Shown: piece after piece, positions 25,901 to 39,540 of the stretch | Position numbering within the stretch: the first letter of the stretch is position 1 | Layout of the letters: every line of letters starts with the position of its first letter | Assembly (NCBI GenBank): GCA_028622995.1 | Contig: JAJQJQ010000101.1 | Location: forward strand, 86,662 to 150,661 | DNA from: Panagrolaimus kolymaensis | Lineage: Eukaryota; Nematoda; Chromadorea; Rhabditida; Panagrolaimidae | Length of the DNA stretch: 64,000 nt | Direction of reading: 5' to 3' | Made by a program: the position numbers and the translations under genes | Notes under the pieces: model-generated | The model's input: only the letters and a program-made list of their open reading frames with translations | What the model was told of the DNA's origin: nothing | The model's database searches: none

Positions 25901-28900
25901 ATTTGCTCTGAAAAAAATAAATAAGTAAAGTGACTAAGCATTTTTTAAGTTTTTTTGAGGAGGAAAAAATTCTTTTTTCTAAAAAAGGTTTTTTTAAATT
26001 GGAAAAAATTTTGCATTTAAAAACAAATAAATTCTTCTTTTTTTATAAAAAAATTGGAAGAAAGAAAACTATCTTGGAAGCCGTTGTCATTGGAAGAGGC
26101 TAACATATAAGAAAAAAACATGATGAGCAAGAAAACGACAACAGAGAAACCGAATCGAGTCTCTAAAAATTAGAAGACGTTCCTCCAATTTTTAAAAATA
26201 AAAAATGACTGAAGTCATATCTTTTTGGTCTTTTTTCTTTTGCTAATTTTTAGACTAATGAAAGACCAATAATTTTCTTTTTATTCCTTTTTTGGAAGGA
26301 ATTTTTTTTTGAGTTAATGTCTAAGGAAAATGCGTGTTTGCTCTCTCTCCTTTAAAAATAAAGGGCACAACAACCTTTTTTGCTCAAGGGAAAGAATTGA
26401 GAAAATTTGAAGAAAGAAATGCTTTTCCGACATTTCGAAGGTATCCATAAAACAAAAGACAAAAATTATTTTTGACATTTCTTGAGAAATTAATTGCTGG
26501 ATTTATTAAATCAAAGTTGAAAGTTAAAATCTTATGGAAATGCTTACCATTTATTTATTATATTTCAACAGCAAATATGAAATATCTATGGCGTTGGAAA
26601 AAATATTTATCATTGATAAAAACGCTTTTCATAAACATAGCGATCAATAATTTTAAAAAGCAAAAATATAAAGCAAAATACTATAAATAATTCAAAGTGG
26701 CATTTAACATTTTTATTTTGAATATGTAATAAACTAACAATTCTACTTTGGCAGTGTTAAAAAAATATATAAATCTGAAAAATAAACCAAAATTATTAAA
26801 CTTTTTTGTTATTCATCGAAATAAAAACAAATCAAAGCGAAGTAATTTAACAAAAAAAAATATTAGCTAAAACAAAAAAGAGACAAAAAAATATAGCTTC
26901 AAGGTTGCTTGTAATTTGAGCGAAAGTAAATATATCTTTTTTTTGTTTTTTAAATTTGAAAGAGTCCAGGTAAAATTAATAGGCCACACGAAGGTTTTTT
27001 TCTTTCTTTTTTACTTTGAAATACAAAAAGCCTGCTGAAAACAATTTTTTTAATTATTTAAAAAAATATTTGTATATAAAAAAAACTTATAAAGAATTAA
27101 AAAGGAATAAACTAAACTAAACTATAGCTTTTTATTGATCTCTTCTTCTAAAATCAAAAAAAGCTTAGCTTTAAAACATTTAAAAAAAAGAAGGCAAAGT
27201 AATAGAAAAAAAACCTTAGACATGTTTTAACGTCAACAATTCTTGGCACGTTACTACTACTATTTCCTATAAACTTTTTTTCTTTTTTGCACATCCCTTT
27301 TGTCCTTTAAAAAAAATGTGTGCAAAAAAAGAATAAGAAGGAAAAAAACTAAACACCCAAAAACAACAGCAAGCGAGCAAGTAACTCTCAACGCCATCAC
27401 AAGCGCAAGCCAAGCAACTAACCAAGCAAGCTAGGCACCCTAAAAAAGTATGCTTATTTTTTTTGCTTCTTCTTTCAATTCTTTCCTTCTATGTCCAGAA
27501 AAAAAAAAGAAGAAGCAAATTCTTTTCTATTTTTTTGCGCTCACATTTACTCTTCGTCAGACGACGACTACGACTTTTTTTTTTGTGAGCATCTCCTCTC
27601 TCTCAATGGCTGAGGAAAAAAAAAGAATGCCAAGTAAAGGCAAACTATTTTTTTTTTTACTTGCTTGGCTGTTTGAAATTCAGTAGTAGTAGGAAGCTAA
27701 CAAACAAAACAAAAAAGAATATAAGAAGATGTTGTTTTCGTTGTTGTTGTCAGCTGCTTGAAGCAGCAAATTCGATGGCGTCGACGGGCTACGCGCGAGA
27801 AAAGCATTCTTCTCACTCATATGTGCCAGTTGGGTATATCTATGTATATATATATCAGTATTCAATTCCTGACATCCATCTTCGCCCAAGAAAGGATGAA
27901 GCTTTCTCATGAAATAGTATGCCTTTTTTCGGTCGAAAAATAAAGAAATTATTGGATTTTTCAACTTTTCTTAGATGTGAGTGACCGGGCAACGAACGAC
28001 TTTAAATTGGCTTTTGAGCTTGTTATTTTTCGGTCAAAAACAATGCTTCTCGTGCGTTGCGTCGTTTCGTTTGTGGTAAGCATAAAAATGGATAAGTTTT
28101 CAGAGTGAATAAGGAAAAAGAGTTCCAAAAGAATAAATAATTTGAATTTTTATTGCAATGGTGCAAACCAACAAACCTTGACAAGATAAATGTTTTTGGA
28201 GGTATAAAAAAATTAATGCAAAATTAAAATAATAAAAATCTTAAAAGATTTAACTTTAAAAATAGTTTTTTTAAGTCTAAGACTTCCATTCTTTTAATTA
28301 CTTTTTTTTATTTTTGGATTTTGTACTCTGAGGAATGGAAACAAATTGCAAAAAATAAAAAGTTCTTTTTTCATTGCAAAATTAATTGCTAGCTTTAAAA
28401 AATGCTTATTTTTAGCTTTCAAAATGCAAAGAAATTTCTTTTCTTGTTGATTGATAACTGCAGCGTTTAATGAACACTTACTTTTCTTTTTAAATTAGCT
28501 TCTTTTGCAAAGACATTGCTGCACATGTCAAGTAAGGGGCGGATCTATGCTTTTGAATTTGTCCTTCAAAAAAAGAACACAACATTTTTTTTCTTCATGT
28601 TCCAACATTTCAAGCATTTACTGCTAAGTTTCTTTTAACACTTATTTGCCGGCTTTTAAAAAAATGTGTTAGTTTTTTTCTTCTTAAATTTTTGAGTATT
28701 TATTTATGAAAGTTATTGAATATTAAAATATGCAAGCGTTTTTGTGCCTTTTTTCCATTTTAAGAAACTATTTAAAAAATTTGTTTGGTGAATACTAACT
28801 TTTGGCCTTTTTAACATATGTGTTTGCTTGTAAAAATAAAACAAAATTTATCTATTCTTTGAAGTTTGTTCTTTAAAAAAAACTAAATTTGTTTGACAGC

Positions 28901-31532
28901 GAAAAAGAAAGAGTAAAAAAACATATCACGAGATTTTTTATGTTCGTTGAGAAGCGGCTTGCATCTTTTTTTTTCCTATTTTGATGTGATTTTTTTTAGT
29001 TTGCTGCTGCTGACCAGCACGAGAAAACTCTTTCTTTCCATTTTTTGCCTCTCCACCTTGCGGTCAATAAAATTTTGTCAGTTTAAACTTTAAAGTAAAT
29101 TTGCTTTTCTTTTTTCTTATAAAATAAAAATCAGAGGAGTAATTCAAGGTCGATTAGATTATTTTTTCTTTTCGGTGTGCCAGGATCCATCTGTCTCCTT
29201 CGAAGGTCGTCGAAAGAAAAAGCCTTCCTAAATTCAAACAAAGAATGAGAAATATTTTTAATTTTCCATTTACGTATTCACACTTTTTTCCATGCTCAAT
29301 TCATTTTGTTATTTAAGCGCGTGATTTTTTCTTTAATGTTGTTGTTGTTTTTTTTTTCTTCGTCGTCCAAGAGTGCAGCCAGCAACAACCAACCCAACAG
29401 TAAAAGCATCAAAGCAGCAGTTAGAATCCAAAAAACATTTCACATGGTCTTATCTTTTTTTTCTTCATTTTCTCGCTTTAAAGTCACCCTTTGCTTTTTT
29501 TGATCAAAAGACAACAAACACAACAAAAACACGCCTTTTTTACTTGTGACAATTTTTTTGTTTTACAAACAGCTGTTTCACGCGGTTCATAATTTTTATT
29601 TTCCCTTGAAAAGGAAGTAGTAAGTGTAAGCCCCAATGCTAAGTTTTTCTTTTGCGCTTTTTTTTCTTTTTCCCTTCTCACAATGTTTGTCAGCTGATCG
29701 AGCAGCGTATGTTGTGTGTGCCTGTCAGTGCACCGAAAAAAATAAAATACTAGTAGTACTTAGGAGAAGAAAAAAAACTCTCTTTTGCACCATTATGTGT
29801 CTGACATTTAAAAAAGGAAAAAAACAGACGTTAACACTGCAAAATGGTCGTGTGGTTGATGTCCGGTGTAGTATTTTACTCTCTATCCTTATATATATAA
29901 AAAATAGAGTAGTGGCAGCCGACTGAATCTGCCTTCATTTGTCGTTTATGGCAATGCCCTGAAGAAGAAAAAAAACTGCACTCATTTTTTTTAGTTTGTT
30001 AGTCGTTTTTTCTTCTCCATCTTCATCTTCCATTTTTTCATGCGTAAATGAAATGAATTTTAAAAAACGAGTGTAGCTGTTTTCCATGAATGTGTTCGCA
30101 TGATTCTGAGATTACTTTGAGATTGAAATCTTGAAACTGCTTTTATTTTGGATTTTTGAAGCAACTAAAAAAGAGGCATTTTTCCTTTTCTTTTATCTTT
30201 CATAAAGTTAATGTTCCATTATTTTCTTTCTGTTTTTTTATTTTTTTAAGGATTGTCCTTTTCCAACCTTCGATAACCCTTTTTTAATCTATTAAAAATG
30301 ATGGTGATGCAAAGTTAATACATAAAAACACATGAGAGAAAGGGGGAGTTTAAACTTTGCAGAAAACTATGAAAAGGTGAACAAAACAAAAAAAGAACAA
30401 AAGGATCGAATTTTTTTAAATTTATTATCTCTCTCGATTCACTTCGATTGTGAATTGAACGCATCAATCAGCTGACTGTTATTTTTTTTCTCTAAATTTC
30501 TCGCGCCAAAATCTTCATAAAGATCTTTGTTTAAGTTTTTTTCTAAACCATATATTTAAAGATATAAAAAGCGGGAACGATATGGTAATTTAATGTGAAA
30601 AAGACAAAAAAGAAAAAATAAGAGCAGCGATTTTTTCCCTTTCATCTTTCCATTTTTATGCGGTCACCTGTTATCTCTCTTATTTTTTTTCTTCAATATG
30701 GGTCAAACATCTGTGATATAAAAATGAACGTTAAAATTTTTTATATTTTACCGAAGAAAGAAAAAAACTTTTATTTTTTACCATTATTTTTTTGCATCGT
30801 CATATGCCTCTTTAGGGTTGGTCTTCTTGTTTACGTCCAATGATTATTGGTTCTTATATTCTGATATTTTTTTTGTTGCAAATTTATTTTTAGCAAAAAT
30901 AAAAAAAAAGAGGAATGGGAGGAAGGAAATGGAGAAAGCAGCAGTGCAGAGGCATTCATCTCTCTTTTTTTTCCATGCTCAAACAAAATTTTGTTTTTCT
31001 GCAGCTGAAGCGTTGGTTGTTGCCTCAAAAAGCAATAAATTACTCCCATACTTTGTTTTTAAAAAAAGCTTCAAAAGAATTTTTTTCCCATGGATACTTT
31101 TTTAAAAATCTAAGAGTAAACAAAGTAATAAAAATATTAAAAGAATAAAAATCAAAAAAAAAATGTGATAACAGTTAATTCTTGTTTTTTATTTTATTAG
31201 AAACATTTTTTGATATTTTGAGAGAGGTCTTCGCAAAACATAAAATATAAAAAAGAACGCTGCTGTCCATCCATCCATTCCTTTTTTCTTCTTTAAAGTT
31301 TTTGTTGCTTAAAAGAAAAAATTCGATAGCGAACGTGCACTTTTTGTTTCGTGCTGCCACTCTGGCTAGAGAAAGAGAGCAAAGTTTCATGTTTTTCTCT
31401 AAAATGAGTATCGACATTTTCAGTGTTGCTTTGAACGTGGATTTCTCTCATATAAAAATTTATATTAATCTAATTTGTTACTTTTTGCAGATTTTGAAGT
31501 ATACGATATAACAGTCGGTGACGCGCGCCAAA
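25901..31532. other. Large intergenic region between divergent EPAC and Yippee genes
   Basis: This is 5.6 kb of shared upstream DNA for two genes reading away from each other. Most is low-complexity T/A tracts. A higher-GC patch at about 27730-27830 could hold a minus-strand exon (reading MSEKNAFLARSPSTPSNLLL), perhaps an alternative EPAC 5' exon, but no clear donor follows. Other moderately GC patches lie at 27.98-28.08, 29.3-29.4 and 29.65-29.75 kb. Short TATATA and GTAT repeats occur near 27840. No RNA gene was recognised. Confidence 0.5.
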
Positions 31533-32140
31533 ATGGCTGCGGTATCTGCAATAAAAGTTTTGCAGCCACTTAATTTTTCAAAGGATTTTACTAAACCCAA
31601 AAAAGCTTTTCAAGTATGTGAAATTTTTGTATCTCTTTTTTTGCATAGTTTTAAAATCTTATTTTTTAAGGCTTATCTCCCAAAAGGCATACGCACTTAT
31701 AGTTGCGCCCATTGCCGCGCAAATCTTGCAAATCATAATGATCTCATTTCAAAATCATTCCAAGGCAGCCAAGGAAAGGCTTATCTTTTTAATTCTGTGT
31801 AAGTTTTATCCCTTTATTTTTGGAAACAACAAACTAAAAAATAATAATTTTTAGTGTAAATATTACTACTGGGAAAGCTGAAGAAAGAGTTTTGTTAACG
31901 GGTGTACACGATGTTGCGGATATTTTTTGCGAATGTTGCAAAACTACACTCGGCTGGAAATATGTAATTTTTTTTTTATGCTTTTGAGTATTTTGCAACA
32001 AAAAAATTGTTTTTCAGGAACATGCATATGAATCAAGCCAAAAATATAAAGAAGGAAAATATATTATTGAATTAGTTCATATGATTAAGGACAATGGATG
32101 GGATGCAAATGAGCGACCACAGCGTAATAGCATTCATTAA
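31533..32140 (+). CDS. Yippee-like zinc-binding protein
   Basis: Yippee/YPEL proteins are small conserved proteins that form a beta-tent zinc fold; in human YPEL5 they belong to the CTLH ubiquitin ligase. Four exons (31533-31612, 31670-31801, 31855-31963 and 32018-32140, approximate) encode about 135-140 residues. The two CxxC zinc pairs are present about 52 residues apart (YSCAHC and CECC). Family blocks [21 protein letters not shown] and [20 protein letters not shown] are all intact. The ATG at 31533 precedes [13 protein letters not shown]. The about 28-residue leader before [12 protein letters not shown] is longer than in YPEL5. Confidence 0.9.
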
Positions 32141-32798
32141 AGAAAAAAAGCGAATGAATAAAATAAATAATAATAATTTTTTTCTTTCTTAAAATGATGT
32201 ATGTAAAGCTCCTTTTCTATTTCTATCAGCAATGGTAGTTTTTGACCCCTGTCTTCTTTCCATTTTTTATTATTGGTGACAAACACCTTTGTTTGTAATT
32301 TTAAGAGATTCCATTGAATTAAAAAAACGTTTTTATTTTAAAATGGCTTCTTTAACCTTTCTCTTTTTTGTTGATTTGTATTTTATTGTCAACAACCTTC
32401 TGTTTATATATATGTATGTATGTATATTATTACTCTTCTTCACGTCTTTAAACATTTTTTTACACCACCATTATTAGCCTTGGAAGCACTACGAGCATTT
32501 TTTTATTATTTCATCTAAAGCGGATTATGTATATATATATTTGACCTCATCTTTCCTTTCTTCATTTATTCTTTTTTTTATATTTTCTTTTCTTTCTTAT
32601 TTCCCGAGAAACTCATTCCATTGCAATTGTACATAATAAATAAATAAAAAAACTTCTCTATTTTTTCTTTATTATTTAACCTTTTTTGATACGAAAGAAA
32701 GCACAAAGAAAGTAATGATGCAAAAAATAAAAATAAGAAAGTTACATAAACAAACAAAAAAGCATTTTTTTACAAAGTAATTTAAGGATATGTAAACA
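32141..32798. other. 3' intergenic region between convergent genes
   Basis: AT-rich DNA with AATAAA signals for the Yippee gene near 32155-32170. Short microsatellites (ATGTATGTATGTATA near 32411, TATATATATA near 32533) are present. No coding evidence. Confidence 0.5.
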
Positions 32799-33528
32799 TT
32801 AAGCAGCTGTGATATGACGTACAAAGTCACCAATGTTGACTTTGCCATCAGAACTTTCCTGACCTTGAAGCAAAATGTCGGCTTCGTCTTCGGTTAGCTT
32901 CTCACCTAAAAAATGTTGAAATAAAGTAAAATAATGGCAGACGTAACATCAAAAAATAAAGTAAATAATATAAATACAAACCAGCGTTGACCAAAATGTA
33001 CCGAAGATCATGAATATTAATAAATCCATTGCCTTCTCGATCAAAGTTAGCTAAAACTTGGTTGAGTTCTTCCTCACTTGGTGAAGGCTGCTTTTGAAGG
33101 TTGTTATAAATGGGCATAAATTCTTCAACCGTAATTCGAGCACCTGAAACAATTTTGGTGTTGGTCTTTGAAGTCTTTTTTTTTGTGGGGGAAAGTTGAC
33201 ACTGATGGACGACGGACTCTCACCTTTTTCTTTCCATTGTTTAGTAAACTTTGAAAGTTCTTCTTCAGTTGGAGCTAAGCCAAGTGATCTAAGGCACGTG
33301 CCAACCTAAAATTAATAGTAAAAATTTATTAAAGACTATAACTTTTTTGGGAATCGAAAAAATGTATTCTAGCGAACTCTGAATTCCACAAAATTTGTTA
33401 CGATTATTCTGAATTTTAAATCCTTTAAAATTAATAAATCCATTTTTGCTTACCAATCCAACATCAATCTTTCCATCACCCTTTTTATCATAATATAAAA
33501 TAACTTCCAAAATATCTTCACGACTCAT
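32799..33528 (-). CDS. Essential-type myosin light chain (EF-hand protein)
   Basis: Four exons give about 141 residues. The likely role is the essential light chain on the lever arm of a conventional myosin. The N-terminus MSREDILEVILYYDKKGDGK is a degenerate first EF hand; the third hand is NFDREGNGFINIHDLRYIL. The C-terminus (GEKLTEDEADILLQGQESSD...FVRHITAA) matches the essential light chains (human MYL6 ends VRHILSG). All splice joins keep frame (DVG-LVGTCLRSLG; KEK-GARITVEEF; NAG-EKLTEDEA). Candidate nematode counterparts are MLC-3 or MLC-5, which I cannot separate by eye. Confidence 0.8.
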
Positions 33529-34007
33529 TGTTTGCTTTTTTTGCGTGGAAAAAAATAAAAATAAAGACCGTTTTTGGTTTTTCGCCGACTAGTGGCAATT
33601 TTTTTTCTTTCCTGAATTTTTTTGTTGTTGCTAGTTTTATGATTCATATTTTATTTTATTTTTTCATAAATCATCATCTCTGTTGCTTTTCTGCTTACTG
33701 ACACGCATTTATTTTTCTCACCTTCTCAAAAAATACGAAAAAGCCAAGCATATTTTTGTGATATTTTTTCCTTTACAATAACAATTGAAAAAATAAAAAC
33801 AACAAAGCCTTTATTTTAACATAAAATTTTGTTTTAGTTTTACAAAAATAATTGCACAATATATTATTTACATACATATACAACCAATATTAACTAACTT
33901 TTAAAAAAATGAAAAACAAAAAAAGGAGGGCTTTAAAGCAGCCATGGCAGTTATCCGCGCTAATTTTAAATTTTAGTTTCTACAAAATTTTAGTTTTTAA
34001 AAAGAGT
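33529..34007. other. Spacer upstream of myosin light chain gene
   Basis: AT-rich DNA with the promoter side of the myosin light chain gene and the 3' flank of the vWA/ZP gene, both on the minus strand. Nothing specific was recognised. Confidence 0.5.
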
Positions 34008-37000
34008 CTATGGCCTTCTAACTTCTGATGGCGAAGCAGGAGTGGAAACAACTTCACTCAAATCCATACTTCTTTCTTCAGGAGTTCTAAAATCTAAGCT
34101 TCGAAATGAGAGAGTTTCACTTTTATCCGTGGTGGATTCATCATCTGGAAATGTGCTGTGACTGGTTCCACTTCGAGAAAAGTATTTTTTTGATCTTCTG
34201 TTTTGACATAAATGCCATATAATTCCAACTATTATACCCGAAAGTAAAGCCACGATAATAACTAAAACAATGGGTAATCGAAGTTGATGAATTCGAATGG
34301 CGGTGAGTGGATCGCTAACATCCACCATTTCAGTTGAAAGTTCAGATGTTAGTGCAGTTTGTAAAGCTCCATCATAATTTCTTACTCTCCTCGTGAGCAA
34401 AACATCATTTGAAGCATTGGATGAATCACACATTGGGGGCTAAAAAAAAGTAGGAAATTACATTAAAGTTAACGACTTTTTTGAATTTTGTTTTTTTGTG
34501 TGGTGTTTTTCTTACCGAATATCCTTCACATCCGTCTCCATCTCTAACGCATAAGCTAACTTTGCAAGTAAATAACAATGAAGTAATATCAGTGAGAGTG
34601 AAAACATAAGATTTTGCAAATGCCAATAATCTATCATTTGCATAAATTATTTCATTTAAAATTGTGGAATCTGCTGAACAACTAAAATAGAAAAAACTTA
34701 TAAAGTTTTTTACTTTTTAAAAAAAAAACCCATAAACTTGCCCATGTTTATTTATAATTGGATAATCTTGTTTTGAATTATTTCTCGCTTTACAATCATG
34801 CACATAAATCCCATAAACAGAATTAGTTACTAAAAGTAATAAAAAATCAAATTAATATTTAAAATAAAAAATTACTAATAAAATTTAAGTGCTAATACTT
34901 ACCACTTTCTCCATCACACTCCCATTTATGATAAACAACTTGTCCAATGCGGGCTTTTAGTACAATTGGGCCATTAACACTATCCTGTCGTAAAGAATAA
35001 TGGCATTTTGGTGGTGCGACAGTCAGTAAAATTGTTTTAGTTATTGGTAGATGACTAAAAAAAATAAAGTTGTGTTTGCGTGTTTTTATTTCCATTTAAA
35101 TTTTGTAATATTTTAAAATACTTTATTTTTTCTTACCCGATAACATCCAATTTTGCTTCTAACGAACGATTTATGACACCTGTGGGGCGGAAGCATTGAA
35201 TAATAAATGATTTATCTTGAGCTGTGACAATTTCATGATTGTGTAATAAATTTAATACTATTGAAAAATTGACGCCTTTTGGAAATTCCTAAAAATATTT
35301 TTTTCTTTGCTTACGTAAATTTTTTTTAGTTTAGTGTAAAAAATATCCTGAAAATAATTACTCACAGATTTCATGACTGATACCCCACATTGAGTATAGT
35401 TAATTTTAATTGAAACTTGTCGAAGCGTTTTTGAATTTTTGTTAATTAATGGAATAGGCACAAAGCATCCAGATGTGTTTGAGAAGTCTCGTGCTACTAC
35501 TATTCCCGCAAATCTTTCCTCCACAGCAAAATGTGCTTGAATGTCTTCAAGGCCACATGCTGCTTGAACGCTATCATCGTCTTCTGTTGGCACCAGTGGA
35601 ACTACAGGTGGTGAGGCTACAAAATAAAAAATATAGTAACTTATTACCCATGCATTTTGCGACTTTTGTTTGTTTATTTTTTACCTGTATTTTCAATTTC
35701 CACTAAACTGGGTTTAACTTCATTTTGTTGCATAACTTTTTCTTGTGGAGTTGTTGCACCTGTCTCGTCTATTATTATTTCTCCATTTCCAGAAGTCGTC
35801 GCCAACGACGATGATGGTGACGTAAATGGTGGCGGTAACGATGTTGTTTTGGTCGTTGTGGAAGTAATGTCATTTTCAATTTCATTATTATTTCCTCCTT
35901 TTTGCAAAACATCTTTGATTCTTTGAGCTAATAATTCGCCCAATGGTTTATGAACGGCTTCCGTAAGGTTAAACATATTATTTTTTTCTCCCTCCGCAAT
36001 ATCCATTAAAATATCCTTTTTACCTTCAAAAGTTGCAACAACAATTGGAGTTGTCCCATTTTGACGACTGAGCTATAATGTTTGATTCTCAAAAGTTTTT
36101 GAATGGGAAGTCTATTAAAAATGTTTATTTATTTTTTCTTACCGTGACTGGAAGTTGAACTTTATCTTCTGAAAATCCATCCGTCACCAAAACAACTATG
36201 TTTTCAACATCGAGTCGATCACCCTTAAAATAAGTTTATAATTTTTTTTTGCATTCTTTTTTTTCTATTTAAAGCTTACTCGTGCCGGAGTGAAAGCATA
36301 TTTCATGACTTTCGTCAACGCTCGCCCTAAATTTGAAGGGCCATTCATGAATTCAGTATCCTCAATGTCATCGAGTAAAAGTGAGAGACAAGTGTGTTTA
36401 CGAAATGTAAATTCCAACCATGGTTCTCGATTATATTGAATAAGAGCGAACTGTAAATATATTTATTTTTTTATTAACAATCTTTTCTTTTTGCGCGAAA
36501 TTGTTATAAGTTTATGTTTACCTGAACACCTTTTGGCCCAATATTTGAAAAATTCAAAACCGTTTGCTTTACTAATTGAACCATTTTTTTGAAGGTTTTA
36601 TTTCCAATGGACGTTGAACTATCCAAAAGGAATAAAACATCCCCTTTTAATGTATCACTTTCGTCATTAGGAATTTCACATTGTTCTAAAAAAAATTATG
36701 ATATTAAAAAGTTTATATAAACTTTATTATAATTACCTGATATAAACGGAAGCGTAATTGTCGTAGATGATGAAGGTGTTTCCTAAAGTGTGGCGGAATT
36801 ATTTAATGCTTCATTCATTAAATTAAAAAAATATTTAATGTTTTACCGTGGTCGTTGTGGTTGATGACGTGGTGGAAGTAATTTCTTCTGTCGTTGGCGT
36901 TTCTGCAAAAGTTGATGTTTCAGTTATTTCAACCGTGGTTGTTTCCATTTCTGTCGTTGTCATTGTTGGCAATTCTGTTGTACTTTCAATTTCGGTTGTT

Positions 37001-39540
37001 GTAGATAATTCAGTTGTGGATTCTGTGGTAGTTGGAATAGGAGTAGTCATTTCAGGAGTTGTTGTTGGTGTCTTGGTGGTGGTGATAGTGGTTGTGGAAG
37101 TAGTTGTTGTTGGTATTGGAGTTGTTGAAGTTGTCGTTGGTGGAAGAGTAGTTGTTGGTATTGTTGTTGCTTCCTCATCTTCTTCAACACTTTTAATAAT
37201 CATAGCCATTTCTGGAACAACCATTTCTGCTGTTACAGGTGCATGTGTGCTAGCTTCTTCCTCTTCCAGCGATTTAATAACCATAGCTTTAATAGGCATA
37301 ATCATTTCTGGTGGTTCTGGCGTTTGTTTATCCATTTCCATATCTTCTTCGGATTCCATTGTCATGGCTTTTTCGGGTGCCATCATTTCTGCTGGTTCAG
37401 GTGTGGAACGCCATTTAGCTTCGTCCTCTTCTTTTTCAATACTTTCTTGCGATTTGATTACCATTGCTTTGACAGGTGCCATCATTTCTGCTCTTTCCGG
37501 CGTCACCACAACAATTGCCTATATTCATAGAAAAAATGCTATTATTAAAACAAACAAAAGGAGAAGAGTGTATTTAAAAAAAATTGGCTTACTTTGGGCG
37601 TGGTCATTGTTAATGTTCTTGTGGGGGAGGAGGTGGCGATGGTTGCATCAATTATTTCAGGTTCAATATTTGCTACAAATGTAACAATTCCAGGTGGAAG
37701 AGTTGAAGGACTAAATACATCCTCACTATCTTCATTGGTTTGAACTTCAGGTCGTTGTTGTTGTTCCATTTCTCGAATAACCATATTTCCAACATGTGTT
37801 ACAGCCGAAGTGATTACCCTTTCTGTATTTACTTCCTCAATAATAATTGTTTGCGTTGTTGTTTCAGTTTCAGCTGACGATGAAGAAATTGCTGAAGTAA
37901 TAACATCAGCAGTTGCTGTAGTAGTTGTTGCTTCAACAACTTCCTTAAACTCTTTTTCTAATTGCTTTTTAGCTTCACCATCTTCTAATTCATTAAGTCC
38001 TTCTCGAATAAGCTTTTCAAGATCTTCAATACTAACTTCTTCTCCTTCCGCGTTGTTTTTGCTTTGTTGTTGCTTTTCATTATTTTTATTACCACCTTTT
38101 TGTTGAGTGTTTACATTTACGTTATCGGTCATCATCTAAAAAAAGAGCTTCCGTTATAAATTATTTTATAAAGAAAAATCTTCTCTTTTTTTCTTACATT
38201 GTCTTTTGCCATCATATGTGCTTTATTAATTTTAATTTTATCAAGTTCATCCAAAATTAATGGAATTGAATTCTCTAATTCTTTTTCCAATTCTTTTTGT
38301 AAATCATCCCTTGCAATTTTGGTGGAATTTGTTTCAGCCAATCCTTTCACTGCTATCTGTAAATTTAATTAATTTTGGATTCAATAATTTTTTTTGCTTA
38401 CCAAATTTTTTCGGTTATTTTTATTTATCCCATCATTTTCCTCTATAAATTTTTGAGTTTTGATATCAAATACTTTAGTTAGTATAATTCTATCATTATT
38501 GTAATCACCCGTGACTACACGACCTTCCAATGCAGGGTTGTTTCCAATGGTTTTGTTTTTGCCATCAACATAAACTTGAATAAGTGTGTTTATAATGATT
38601 GGTGGGCGTAAATCTGGAATAAACCTCATTGGAGGTATTGATGACTGTGAAACAGGTTGTGTGCTGGGGATATATTGATTATTGTTGTTGTTAAAATTTT
38701 GAGATTGTACAGGTTGCTGCACTGCATTGTTGGTAGCAGGAGGGAAGTCAACTGGGTAAGTAACAGCTGGAGGGAAAGGGTTTTGAGTTGTCACAGTTGA
38801 AAAATGAGAAGTGGGTCGTTGAGCAACAAATTGAGGCTGAAACGGGCCAAATTGATATTGCCTTTGCTGCTGATTTTGATGTTGTTGACCTTGTTGATAA
38901 TCTAATGGAGGTAATAATGCTGGCGATGGTGGTGGTTGATAACCTCTCGGTATTGTTGATGACGGATACCCATTATTATTGTTATTTTGAAAATATTGCT
39001 GAGCGTCGCCCTACAAAAAAAGGTTATTAAAATTTATTTTTATCGTCTAACAAAGAAGTATTGAATTCATAATTAGTTTAAAAATGGTTTGGTTAGTTGC
39101 AAACAACAATGGTTGATTTTATGAAACCGGTTTGCTTTCAAGTGTTCTAATAATTAATGCGTTCCCTCTTTTTTTATTTCTTGAAATTAAAACTAAAGAG
39201 TTATATCACTTTGTTGGCTGCATTAGAAACAAAAAGTATAATAATAAATATCCAGAAAAAAATGACGTTTTTTTTAATTTTTTTAGTTTCAAAAAAGTAT
39301 GTTATTTTGGAAATTAGCTATAATAAGAAAAAAGCATTTCTCTGTTTCGCTTAATTTAGTCATTCTAACTCGCAAAAAAAAACATGTAATGGATGGAATA
39401 CATATCCATCCATTTTATTTGGAATGAGGATGAATGAATGAAAAAAAGTAAAAGTAAAAGTTTATACTCACCACGCATGATAGAATTGTTACTATTATTG
39501 CTGTTGTTGCCGTCAAAAAGAGGAAAATGTCTGAAGCCAT
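34008..39540 (-). CDS. vWA + mucin-like + ZP-domain transmembrane protein (cuticlin-6-like)
   Basis: This is a likely apical extracellular-matrix or cuticle protein. About sixteen exons give roughly 1,380 residues. Exon 1 (39472-39540) is a signal peptide (MASDIFLFLTATTAIIVTIL). A Pro/Gln/Asn-rich stretch follows (38.4-39.0 kb), then an acidic segment (37.6-38.1 kb), then a Thr-rich mucin-like exon (36.85-37.5 kb) with four imperfect TPEPAEMMAPVKAM-type repeats. The vWA domain (35.7-36.7 kb) has the MIDAS motif DVLFLLDSSTSIG. The ZP domain (34.5-35.6 kb) has spaced cysteines. A C-terminal membrane helix (LPIVLVIIVALLSGIIVGII) and a about 75-residue Ser/Thr-rich tail complete it. The vWA-then-ZP order is that of C. 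elegans CUT-6, which is much shorter and lacks the mucin insert, so orthology is uncertain. Confidence 0.8.

Noticed and set aside
31360..31400. Match to the miR-87 seed region (GAGCAAAGTTTCA)
   Set aside because: The flanks do not fold back to form a precursor hairpin and the 3' half diverges.
36848..37684. 278-codon plus-strand open frame rich in Val and Ser
   Set aside because: It is the exact antisense of the Thr-rich mucin exon (Thr codons read as Val/Ser/Gly), and the minus strand has splice sites, a signal peptide and known domains.
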